Part shown: positions 10,782 to 21,736 of the stretch, piece by piece
Layout of the letters: each line of letters starts with the position of its first letter
How positions within the stretch are numbered: position 1 is the first letter of the stretch
NCBI GenBank assembly: GCA_036346395.1
Contig: CM070615.1
Coordinates: 5,151,534 to 5,215,533 of the forward strand
Source: Hsuehochloa calcarea
Taxonomy: Eukaryota; Streptophyta; Magnoliopsida; Poales; Poaceae
Direction: 5' to 3'
Length of the DNA stretch: 64,000 bases
Translations under genes and position numbers: made by a program
Notes under the pieces: generated by a model
Database searches by the model: none
What the model was told of the DNA's origin: nothing
What the model saw: the letters and a program-made list of their open reading frames with translations, nothing else

Positions 10782-11878
10782 TAGTATCACAAATAGATTT
10801 ATCATTAATCACTAAAATACTCCATTAACTCATAATCACGGTTCTATATTCTTAAATCTTTCCTTTTTTGGTGATTGATAACAAATCCTTTATTAATAAC
10901 AATATTTGGATATAAATTAACATAAGATAAGAATTTAAGCTATTGAATTATATCCATGCATGTTACTAAACAATTTAATTCAAGCATTGCATATAATGTT
11001 ATTCAAACATTATGCATATAATGTATTTTTAAGCATATGAATGAGACATGTATGAAAAGATAAAATCACAAGAGAGAATATATTACTCATCCAATTGGAA
11101 ATATTGATAATATAAATATTCTCCTCCTTTTGGCATTAAACACCAAAAATACAAAATAAATCTTATACATAAAGAGCCTTTGCAAAACAATGAGCTTGAC
11201 AATTGAATTCATTTTATTTTGGTCATAAAAGAGTATGAAATAGATACATATGACTAATTTGGGGATTTGGTTACAAGAAATTGAAGGAAACCATAATAAA
11301 TCACAAACTCCTCTTTTTATGGTCAAAAAGAGTAATACAACTTGAAATAAGACTATATTGAATTGTCTAAAGGAAATGATATTTGGAACGTATTCAGATA
11401 AACTCACTCATGAAATCTCCAACTAATTTTGGACTAGTTTAACTATTTCCCAAAAAGAATTTCTGATTTTTTATTTATTTCAAGAGATATTTGAATTGAA
11501 TACATAGCAAGAGCCATATAGACAAAACTCCCCCTAAATATATGCATATAGAGATTCAAATTGAAGTTCATGCATATATGAAGATTTTAAGAAATATTGA
11601 TGGAGTTTCCTCTATATGTTGGATCCAAGGAAGCATGACACAAGATAATCAAGATTTAAATGAGCATGCATCATCAATAAGGATTCAAAAATAAACATTT
11701 ATTGGACAAGGATACAATATGATACATAAATCATAGCTTAACATTAATCATCCAAGTGTCCAAAATATATCTAAATGCATTCAAGTTTTAATAAGCTTAC
11801 ACAAGATATTACATGAGAGAAAATAAGCTTATACTTACAAAACATGGTCTATAGACCTAAATATGAAAGATACTATAA
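10782..11878 (-). other. internal non-coding region of a minus-strand LTR element
   Basis: AT-rich sequence between the solo LTR and the gag-like ORF. It contains an AACTCCCCCTAAAT tract (about 11531), whose complement resembles a polypurine tract. The sequence around it (ATATGCATATA, GGATCCAAGGAA) recurs in diverged form at 7296-7400. No ORF with recognisable homology is present. Confidence 0.4.
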
Positions 11879-12715
11879 CTAGAAAGGAGGAGCCTCTGAC
11901 GTGAATGGATGATCGCCACGCTGGGTGAACGAAGGAGGATGACGACAATGTCCAAACCTCTGATACACAAGAGGCACCTGCTGCTGCTGGAACTCTGTGA
12001 ATCTCTCATCCAAGTGTGTGACCTTTGAGTCCATTTCATCAAATCTCACGTCCAATCCTTCTACCATGGCTCTAGTCTCAACCTAAACTTGATGCATCTG
12101 ATCAAACCTGGTATCCATGCGATCAAAGCTCGACTGAAGGTGAAGGAGGGTTGTCATGACTGGATCTTGCTCCTGAGGAGCCTGTTACCCTGGATGTCCA
12201 TGAGAAGGCAATCCTTGCCCCTGAGGCTGAAGAGGAGGTGGAGGAGGCACATGAGGAGGAGCATCTCTGGGTCTATACTCTTTGTGCTCCATGTCACAAG
12301 GATTATCAAAGTTGATCTTGCTTTGAATAAGCTTCATAATGTAAGGAGCAAAGTATATACTCTTTGCCTTATCACCCTTAGATGTGGAAATCTCTCTTAT
12401 GATCAAATCCATCACATCAATTCTAGTGCCATCCATGATATATTTCAGTACATTCCAAGCATGCTCATGTATTTCATCATTATTTCCATTCCTAGGAAAG
12501 AACAATGATCTCATGATCCTGTTAATGATGCTAGTAAGAGGGAGAAGATCACTTACTCTTCCACACACAAAATGATTACCTTGATCATGGAATTCATTCA
12601 CTTGAGTAAGAGCGAGAGGTTCTTGCAGATGTACTTTGATTCCCCTTGAATCTCCCAAACTCAAAGCACTCAGAAAATCATCCCTAGAAGCTCCGAGCTG
12701 CTGTTGTCCTGTCAT
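11879..12715 (-). pseudogene. gag-like / plant transposon-protein ORF, 3' part
   Basis: The 176-codon ORF at 12185-12715 contains FVCGRVSDLLPLTSIINRIM, RNGNNDEIHEHAWNVLKYIM and YFAPYIMKLIQ. This layout is typical of the unclassified 'putative plant transposon protein' encoded by large non-autonomous LTR elements of grasses. An in-frame stop at 12185 is followed by a coiled-coil-like tail with heptad-style DMRFDQM and VRFDEMDSKV repeats, ending at 11879. The matching 5' part lies at 23343-23540, beyond two nested insertions. Its biochemical role is unknown; capsid-like packaging is inferred from position between PBS and PPT. Confidence 0.5.
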
Positions 12716-13822
12716 CTAGATGAGATAGTCATGGTCAGGGGACACAGATAGTTGCATAAAACTAGTGAATCGCCTTGGCATGAAAGTTGCACCTCAAGGA
12801 AACCAAGGAATCTAAGCTCACATCCCGAAATAGATGATAAAGACCATTGTACACTGGATTATGTAACACCCCAACCCATCAGGGGGCCTGGAATGCTACT
12901 AAATAAACATGATAACCAATAAACATAAGGCATGGTTCTAAATTTCGGCAGAACCTCCTTTGTATAACTAAGTATACTGGAGGTTCCAACAGATGCATAT
13001 ATTATTATCAATATCTCAACATCCAAAGTTCATCAAAGCATCATAAATAATCTATTCAGCTAAGGCATAAGCAAGCATAATTAAAACTTACCACTCTCAT
13101 TATTACAAATAACACAATGCATTCAGGCATAACCAAATTTAATCCTTAAACAATTTGCTTATTATTAAGGTACGGCCTAAATGATAATCATCTTTAAAAG
13201 ATTGTGTGGTAGTGAATGCATCCAAAGCAATTCTACTCCCTCCCATGCATGCCGTTCTTGCAAGTGGTACCTAAAAGCACAACAAAAGCAAAAGGTAAGT
13301 CCAAAGACTCAGCAAATATAATAAATACCATCAACAACATACAAGCATGTAACTCATCAACTATACTTCACAAAATCACATATCAATCACTTTACACATG
13401 CATGCTATGCAATATGCTCAACATGGACTTTCTCTTTCTCTTTCTCTTTTGCATTTTACCGGTAATGCAAAGTGCACATCCGTCGATGCACACCCATGCC
13501 TGTAACATCTGGTACAGGAACCTTTGCCTATAATCCACGTGTATGGGGACCTGAGCCCATGCTCTTCAAGCATGGGAACCTTTAGCCCGTCATTAATATG
13601 ACGGGGACCTCAAGAGTTGCTTGGTCCTCACATGACCAAGACTTCAGTAAACCAACATAATGCATATGTATGAATTCTCAAAATAATACAAACATACATC
13701 CACAACAATATTGCATTTGCATAACCTATTCTTACTCCAAAATCTCATAACCATAGACAAACAACCATGAATAACACGTGATTCATATCTCTAGCAACCA
13801 TGAACAATACCAATTTTGCCAT

Positions 13823-15715
13823 TGTAGGACCGGAAAGGCGACTGAGGGGGGGGGTGAATAGGCGCTTTCACAACTTTCTCGCCTAAAGCAAATTCAACAC
13901 GAACTTTACTCCTTTAGCTATGGAAGCTAAGAAGATCAAGAAGCACACAATGAAGCCTTGTCTTTGAATTCGACGAACCCCGACAACAACACGACACAAA
14001 AGTGGAGACTTAATCTCAAAGGGTTGATCTGGCACAAAGCGGTCCGACCGGCTACCAAGGGCGGTCGACCGACGCTTCAACCAATGGTCGACCGGCAACT
14101 AATCGGCGGTCGGACGGTGGATGTTCGGTTCGACCCGCGAGCAATGATGGTCTGAATATACGGTGCGGTCGGACCGCCGTTGAAACCCGATCGGACCGGT
14201 AGAGTCCAAGATCAAAAATCCTACCCAAATCCAAAACGAAATTTGATCCAACTTTTGATTCAACCAATGAAACTTGACCAAATTTCGAGCACACTTCCCT
14301 AATGATATTGGAGACCTATTTCAAGCGGCGATCCTTCGGATCCACTTCAGAATCGATCTCTCAAGGATTTAACAAAGAAGTGCACAAACCCTAGAAATAT
14401 GAAAATCTTTGATTCAAGACTTGCTTGTGGGGGTTGATGGTCTAGATGATTCTAGTAGAATTCCCACACATCAAAGCAAGACAAAATGGGTCAAGAGACC
14501 AAGTATAAACCCTTGAATCAAGGAAGCACCAAATTCATCCAAATGAGAGAAGAACACAAAGAGGAGACAAATGATCTCTCAAGCAAGCATCACAAGATTG
14601 ATTGATCTCACAAGATGCTTACAAAGCCACTCCCTCAAGGAGGACAAGAGCTCACCAAGGAGCAATCACAATCTCTCCCTCTCTTCCTCTCCAAATCCTA
14701 ACCCTAGAAAAAGGAAGGGGCAAACCAAATGGAAGCTTCAAGGGGGTTTTACATCTCCCCCCTTCTATTTATAGGAAAGGACTAGGGTTCCACTTTTTGG
14801 GACCCACACACACATGGGACCCACACACTAATCTGTTGAAGCAATCGCCTGCTTCACCACGTGTATCAGCGGTTCTCATCGAAGCCAAGCCTCTCTTGTC
14901 CGAATCCCATCTAACCTCCCGAGACTTGCACCGATATCCGCACCGCCGATCCAACCAATTGCACCGAACCACCCGCTCGATCCATCTTGCCCATCTGCAA
15001 AGATGCTTGAGTCACACGACCTCACCGGTATCCATGATCGCTCGACCTCGGCTCTCCAAGCGTAGTCCCGATCCACTCACCGCTTGACGCCGTTGACTCG
15101 CAAGCCACCGCACAAAGAATACACAAACAAACCGTTTCCGGGAACAAGTTCTTCACAACTTGACCCACGTTAGCTCCGCAATGCAATATACATCAATAAA
15201 GCATTGATAACCATACATTAAACACAATCAACATGCATCAATGCGAACTTGGCAAACCTCCAAGCCATTGCCGGTCTGACCGCCCCACAAGGCCGGTCCG
15301 ACCGATATCAGGCCGGTCGGACCGCTCCCACAACGGCGGTCGGACCGCCCCAAAGGACTTAGCCAAAATTCCAGCTTGAAAATCCGAAACCTTCTGGAAT
15401 TTTCAACTCAATAGAACTTTTGACTGGGAGCTCCAAAAATGATGAAACCACATCCAGGAGACTCCCCTCACCTGCCTACACCACCTATTTTTGGCTTAGC
15501 TCCAAAAGCCTATTTTAGGTCAGGCCGGTCCGACCGGCCACCACTGCCGGTCCGACCGTCCCATGGGCGGTCTGACCGCCTAAACCACCGTCCGACACCA
15601 GTGGTCCGACAAAGATGAAGCAAACCCCGAAAACGCGAGATTTTGCAAACCAACAAAGCCATTGCCAATTGACTCATCATCCTGAGATCGTGCACATATC
15701 CTCACGATATCCACA
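13823..15715 (-). repeat. 3' LTR of the gag-only element
   Basis: It begins TGTAGGACCGGAAAGGCGAC and ends GATATCCACA (plus strand), matching 19835-21736. Clusters of GGTCNGACC palindromes occupy both ends (14035-14200 and 15285-15600). ORF pairs such as 14571-14774 and 20587-20790 are the same LTR sequence in both copies and are not genes. Confidence 0.88.
14765..14773 (-). promoter_or_regulatory. LTR TATA box (3' LTR)
   Basis: The complement reads TATAAATAG inside CCTATAAATAGAAGGG. The same box is present in the 5' LTR. Confidence 0.5.
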
Positions 15716-15727
15716 ATCTCCCCCTTG
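15716..15727 (-). other. polypurine tract
   Basis: The complement CAAGGGGGAGAT lies directly against the 3' LTR terminus TGTGGATATC, the expected site for plus-strand priming. Confidence 0.8.
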
Positions 15728-17103
15728 ATGAACACATTGGCAATTTCAAAAAATGTGGTTTTCAAATGAAAAGTAAAAATCGCCGTTTTCGATAAAGGCA
15801 CAACTTGGTCCATAAGCAAGAAAAAGCTTAGGAACCACCAAGCCGGCTTCGAATAGTATAGTGCAAGTGAGATAAGGCAATGAACGCACAAAAGGATTCA
15901 AATTCGGAAGATGGCCAAAAATCTCACTAAGGTCCATATGAAAGACAATATGTTCTATTTGACCTTTGATCATTGTGAGTCTTCTTGAATTGCAATTCAA
16001 ATCAGAAAAAGGCAATAAAACCCAGAGACTCAACTCACTATGATCACAAATTTTCAAAAGGTTCACAAATTTTTTATTTGTGTGTGTGTGTTCTTTTATG
16101 TATGAAACCTTCTGTAAACCAAAAGCTCCAAAGCAAAGATTTTCTTCAATCCTTCTCCCCCTTTGACAATGAATTCATCAAGATGCATGGGACAAGAACG
16201 AGCATGAAGAAATGACTTTATTTTTGAAATTTAACAAAAGGAGCCATAACCATTATCTATGTAGACAGTACAAGACATATACCAAGCCATATAAAGAGAA
16301 GACGCTATATTCAATCATGGCAAAAATATGTACTGCAAAGCTAAAACCCAGATAGCAGCAATCTGAGATTAACAGAATTAAAATCATGAAAGGTTGCTCA
16401 ATGTCAAAGTTTCACTAGAAGCAACCAATAATGAGTCAAGCCATGTCTATAAGAAAAAAGAGACTCAAAACAAGAACTGAGGCATTTTGAGCATCAAGAG
16501 TATTCTTTTGAAGCAAAAACTCAAGCACTTAGCATTTTAAGCATTTTCCTAAAAGGATTTTTTTTTTACTGTGCTAGATCTCAAGCCTTGCCGCGACCAT
16601 CTCAAGCGATAAGCTTAAAAGAGTGGTCTAGGTCATCCAAAACTCCCCCTGAGTTCATGCCTAGTGCAATGGCAAGCCGTCTCATGAGAAAGGATTGGTG
16701 AGATCGGTTTTTCGCATGAAAATCTCATTTTTCATTTGCTTGACTTAAGAAGATAAAAAGCTCATTTTTCATCTCAAAATAAGTTCAAGACTCAATTCAA
16801 CCTATTAGACATGGCAAGAATCATAGAAGGATCACTAGAGCAAAACTAGTAACAAGATCCAACAAGACATGATTCGATTCAATTTGCTCACAGATATAAA
16901 GCTAGCAAGGCAAAAGCTAAGCTAAACACGAAGAGCCATAAAAGAAGTCTAGCATACTATCACTTGATATGACAAGGTATAGAGTATGAAAACAAGCCAT
17001 ACAAGGACAATAATCAAAGCTCCACAGATTTTATTATGCAATACAAGACAAAAGAATTGAAACATGCATTATGATACAATGAAAACAAAAAAAGCAAATT
17101 CCC
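15728..17103 (-). other. non-coding 3' internal region of the gag-only element
   Basis: No conserved ORF is present where pol would be in an autonomous element. Additional polypurine-like tracts occur as the complements of TCTCCCCCTTTG (about 16156) and ACTCCCCCTGAG (about 16644). Confidence 0.6.
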
Positions 17104-19779
17104 TCAAAACATCCATGCCTCAGTACTGGGATTTGAGATAAAGGATCCGGTGTCCATCTTCGAGATGGACGAGGCCCGGGAATAGCAAAAGAAGCGAGAA
17201 AAATGATTAGGCACAAAATCATAAGAATGCCCATGAGCACCACCTGGACCTCTCCAAAACGATCTACCAAAAGACCGATACTCCCCCTGTCTAGGTGCTA
17301 CCCGTGGTCTATCCTCACGATATCCAAGACCAACCTGCTGCCTGGACCCACCAAAGGAGTCAACAAAGTTCTCTACGAACCTAGGCCGATATGTGGTACG
17401 CTGAATAGGCTGCCTGGCTCTAGAGACTACAGCTGAAGAAGAGACTCCTCTAATGGATCTCAAATTGCTCACTCTCTCTTTCCTCTCAATTTTTGCTCTC
17501 CGAAAGCAAAACTCAACCGTGTGACCCTCTTTCTTGCAGAAAGTGCAATGGTACTTGACCTTTTGAGGGGTCCGTACAGGTGAGACAGAAGCACCTTTCT
17601 TGCTAGAAAGAGATTGAGCAGAACCTGCAGATTTAAGAACAACCTTTGAAGTCATAGGAGGTTCTTGCTCAACCAAACCACTTTTCATAATTCTAGCAAT
17701 TTTTGGTGTGAGATTCTTGGAAAGCTCTAGGGACTTAAAACCTAGGCCACTGTTTTTCACACTCACCTTGGATTGGTCTAGAATCAAGTTGAGTTTCTTT
17801 TTCCCACTAGAAAACCTCTCAAGAGTCATTTTGAGGTAATCGTTCTCTTTGCCAAAACTCCACAATTGGAGCACTTTTTAGAATCGATTGCCTCAACATG
17901 TTTGCTCTTAAGAAGATCCACTTCCACTTTCGTGAGCCTCACAAGACACACAATAGGACTCTCCAATCCTATTCAACTGCTCCTTAAATTTGACTCTAAA
18001 AGCCTCTTGTATCTTACCAATAGCAGCTTCAATTTCAAAGATGCAACATACAAGAGGAAGAATCAATAACTTTCTTGGAAGCAGAAGAGACATGGATCTT
18101 TCAATTTTAGCTTTCTCTTCAAGAGTCTTGTTTAAAGCTTCAATCTCAATTGTAAGCTTAGGGCAATTTTCACAAGAGGCAATTCTAGAATAAACAACCA
18201 TTTCACCATCTCTTGCATTTTAATTCGATTATTCTTACAATGAGAACAAGTGTGACTAGCATCAAATTTTTGCAATTCTTTAAAGAGCTATCCAGGTTTC
18301 ACTTCTAGCAAAGCACAGTTTGAGCAATTTAATGGAATAGCATCTAAAGCAGTCACATCAAGCGGAATGGCATTCATGCAAACAGAACTAGACTTGAAAG
18401 ATTCTAGTTCAACAAGAGCATTCTCAATTGTTCTTCAACAGAGGAATGAGCATTATTCAAGCTTGACAATTCATTAAGCAAGTTAGAGCATGAATCACAG
18501 AAATCATCAGGATTAATGGATTTGAGCCTAACCACTTCTAGGTTCAAATTATCAATCATAGTATCCTGTTTCTTAATCACTCTAACTTGCTTATGCAATT
18601 TATGTTCAGCAAGCACTAAAGCCCTTTTCATGTCAGGAAGTGAAGGGCATACCTCATCGGGATCACTAAAAGGATCCTCGCTGTTGGAGAAGTCATTTGT
18701 CGTGGTCGTTCTTAGCCATAAAGCACATGCCGGTGAAATCACGTGCCTTCTTCTTGCCACGGAGTCACTCTTGTCGCCCTCCGACTCAGAGTCCACATCT
18801 TCCATGCTCACATCCTCTAGAGCTTCAAGGACTCGGCTGACAAACTTGCGATAGTTTGTCTTCTTGGACTTAGCATCCCTCGCTTGAGGATGCCTTTGTG
18901 ACTCCTCCTCCTTGCCCTTCAGCTTGGGGCATCTAGAGCGAATGTGGTTTGGCTCACCACATTCAAAGCATGTGATAGGTCCACCTCTCCTCCTACTCCT
19001 CACATTATTGTAGGCTCGTGAATTTTGTGGATAGGAGGGCTAAGTCATCCTCGTGTAGTCTCTCAAGTTGCTCATCGCTCAAAGAATGCAAAGCGCATAA
19101 AGCAGAATCCGGATGAGCTAACATTAAAAGAATCAAGATATCTACCCTTAGAGTTGTCAACCACTAAAGCCATCGGCTCATGCGTGGGAGGCGCGAGATA
19201 AAATCAATCTCATGCGTCTTCAACCTCGAGTAAAGCTTATCCATGGTAAGCTCACTCATGATGTTGTTGTCATTGATGGCGATGATCTTCATCCCCGCAC
19301 CTTCACATCCAAAGCACCCAAGAGTGGCGTGCATTTTCGGACTCTGAAAGACAAGATTAACAATACGGAGATCATGAAGAATTTTAGAAAATCTCCCCAC
19401 AGCTCATCTAAAGATTCACGTGTCTTTGCTCGATCTTGGAGTATGCTTTCTTTAGTCGGTTCTGTCTCACTTCCTTGATCGCGATGGACCCTCGTGATAA
19501 TCATAAAGAGTCGCGGATCTCATGAGCGCGACAACAAGTGAGCAACACGCTCAAACTCCGATCGACTAAGGCCTTGAATCAAGAAATTCGAGCCCCGCTT
19601 TGTTGTTCCCCACATCCGAGTGATCAAATTGTCATCTACCGCACGACATAAGGGTTTTTCACCTTAAGCCAAATCGCGTGCCCTTGAGCCTCGATGTAGG
19701 CCTCCATTCGGGCCTTCCAATATGCAAAATCAACTCTATCAAAAACATGTGGCCTGATTGAATATCGCTCAGTCGCCAT
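17104..19779 (-). pseudogene. decayed gag polyprotein with two CCHC zinc knuckles
   Basis: An ATG at 19779 opens a Copia-like (DUF4219/UBN2-type) gag start with FDRVDFAYWKARMEAYIEAQG, stopped after about 47 codons. Downstream, shifted frames continue the protein. At 18404-19003 there is a knuckle CFECGEPNHIRSRC. At 17104-17874 there is a second, CTFCKKEGHTVEFC, followed by a basic and Gly/Arg-rich tail. Gag would form the particle and bind the RNA. Several frameshifts and stops make it non-functional as read. The absence of pol is a structural property of the element and not a consequence of these stops. Confidence 0.78.
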
Positions 19780-19816
19780 GGCTCCAAAGACCGGTTAAGA
19801 TCTATGAGAAGAGCTA

Positions 19817-19832
19817 ACCGGCTCTGATACCA
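19817..19832 (-). other. primer-binding site (initiator tRNA-Met)
   Basis: The complement is TGGTATCAGAGCCGGT, the standard plant LTR primer site complementary to the tRNA-iMet 3' end. It starts two bases inside the 5' LTR. Confidence 0.88.
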
Positions 19833-19834
19833 AT

Positions 19835-21736
19835 TGTAGGACCGGAAAGGCGACTGAGGGGGGGGGGGTGAATAGGCTCTTTCACAACTTTCTCGCCTAA
19901 AGCAAATTCAACACGAACTTTACTCCTTTAGCTATGGAAGCTAAGAAGATCAGTAAGCACACAGCGGAAGCCTTGTGCTGAATTCGACGAACCCCGACAA
20001 CAACACGACACAAAATTGGAGACTTAATCTCAAAGGGTTGATCTGGGCACAGGCGGTCTGACCGGCTACCAAGGGCGGTCTGACCGACGTTCAACCAATG
20101 ATCGGCCGACAACTAAGCGGCGGTCGGACCGGTGGACAACGTTCGACCCGTGAGCAGAATGATGGCTGAATATCTGGCGGTCGGACCGCCGTTGAAACAC
20201 CGGTCGGACCGGTAGAGTCCAGTACTGAAAAATCCTACCCAAATCCAAAACGAAATTTGATCCAACTTTTGATTCAACCAATGAAACTTGACCAAATTTC
20301 GAGCACACTTCCCTAATGATATTGGAGACCTATTTCAAGCGACGATCCTTCAGATCCACTTCGCAGAATCGATCTCTCAAGGATTTAACAAAGAACTGCA
20401 CAAACCCTAGAAATATGAAAATATTTGATTCAAGACTTGCTTGTGGGGGTTGATGGTCTAGATGATTCTAGTAGAATTCCCACACATCAAAGCAAGACAA
20501 AATGGGTCAAGAGACCAAGTATAAACCCTTGAATCAAGGAAGCACCAAATTCATCCAAATGAGAGAAGAACACAAAGAGAAGACAAATGATCTCTCAAGC
20601 AAGCATCACAAGATTGATTGATCTCACAAGATGCTTACAAAGCCACTCCCTCAAGGAGGACAAGAGCTCACCAAGGAGCAATCACAATCTCTCCCTCTCT
20701 TCCTCTCCAAACCCTAACCCTAGAAAAAGGAAGGGGCAAACCAAATGGAAGCTTCAAGGGGGTTTTACATCTCCCCCCTTCTATTTATAGGAAAGGACTA
20801 GGGTTCCACTTTTGGGACCCACACACATGGGACCCACACACTAATCTGTTGAAGCAATCGCCGCTTCACCACGTGTGAGGTTGATCACGGTTCTCATCGG
20901 CCAAGCCTCTCTTGTCCGAATCCCATCGAACCTCCCGAGACTTGCACCGATATCCGCACCGCTGATCCAACCAAATACCGTGCACCGAACCACCCGCTCG
21001 ATCCATCTTGCCCATCTGCAAAGATGCTTGAGTCACACGACCTCACCGTATCCATGATCGTTCGGACCTCGGCTCTCCAAGCGTAGTCCCGATCCACTCA
21101 CCGTTGACGTCTCGTTGACGCGCAAGCCACCTGCACAGCAATAGACAAACAAACCGTTTCCGGGAACAAGTTCTTCACAACTTGACCCACGTTAGCTCCG
21201 CAATGCAATATACATCAATAAAGCATTGATAACCATACATTAAACACAATCAACATGCATCAATGCGAACTTGGCAAACCTCCAAGCCATTGCCGGTCTG
21301 ACCGCCCCACAAGGCGGTCCCGACCGATATCGAGCCCGGCGGACCGCTCCCACAACGGCGGTCGGACCGCCCCCAAAGGACTTAGCAAAATTCCGGCTTG
21401 AAAATCCAAACCTTCGGAATTTTCAACTCAATAGAACTTTTGACTGGGAGCTCCAAAAATGATGAAACCACATCCAGGAGACTCCCCTCACCTGCCTACA
21501 CCACCTATTTTTGGCTTAGCTCCAAAAGCCTATTTTAGGTCAGGCCGGTCCGACCGGCCACCACTGCCGGTCCGACCGTCCCATGGGCGGTCTGACCGCC
21601 CCAAACCACCGGCCGACCGCCGTGGTCCGACAAAGATGAAGCAAACCCCGAAAACGCGAGATTTTGCAAACCAACAAAGCCATTGCCAATTGACTCATCA
21701 TCCTGAGATCGTGCACATATCCTCACGATATCCACA
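19835..21736 (-). repeat. 5' LTR of the gag-only element
   Basis: This is the partner of 13823-15715, 1902 bp against 1893 bp. The middle 700 bp is nearly identical between copies. The palindromic clusters at each end differ by many 1-2 base indels. The left edge abuts the primer-binding site through the two bases AT. Confidence 0.88.
20781..20789 (-). promoter_or_regulatory. LTR TATA box (5' LTR, likely element promoter)
   Basis: The complement reads TATAAATAG, conserved with 14765-14773. In this copy it would drive the gag transcript leftward across the primer-binding site. Confidence 0.55.

Larger units (their letters stand above)
13823..21736 (-). mobile_element. complete non-autonomous (gag-only) LTR retrotransposon
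   Basis: Two LTRs of about 1.9 kb (13823-15715 and 19835-21736) enclose a 4.1-kb interior. The exact 5-bp duplication GCCAT lies at 13818-13822 and 21737-21741. Read on the minus strand, the order is 5' LTR, tRNA-Met primer site (19817-19832), a decayed gag region with two CCHC knuckles, a non-coding 1.4 kb, a polypurine tract (complement of 15716-15727) and the 3' LTR. No protease, integrase or reverse transcriptase sequence was found, so mobilisation would have needed enzymes from an autonomous relative. It is inserted in the solo LTR of 12862-23143. Confidence 0.88.

Noticed and set aside
14571..15087. ORF pair repeated at 20587-21057 as a duplicated gene
   Set aside because: The repeated ORFs are the two LTRs of one retrotransposon.
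13823..21736. CRISPR-like array from the regularly recurring GGTCGGACC motif
   Set aside because: Spacing is irregular, the motif is only 9-10 bp and palindromic, and the sequence is a plant LTR. No CRISPR feature fits.
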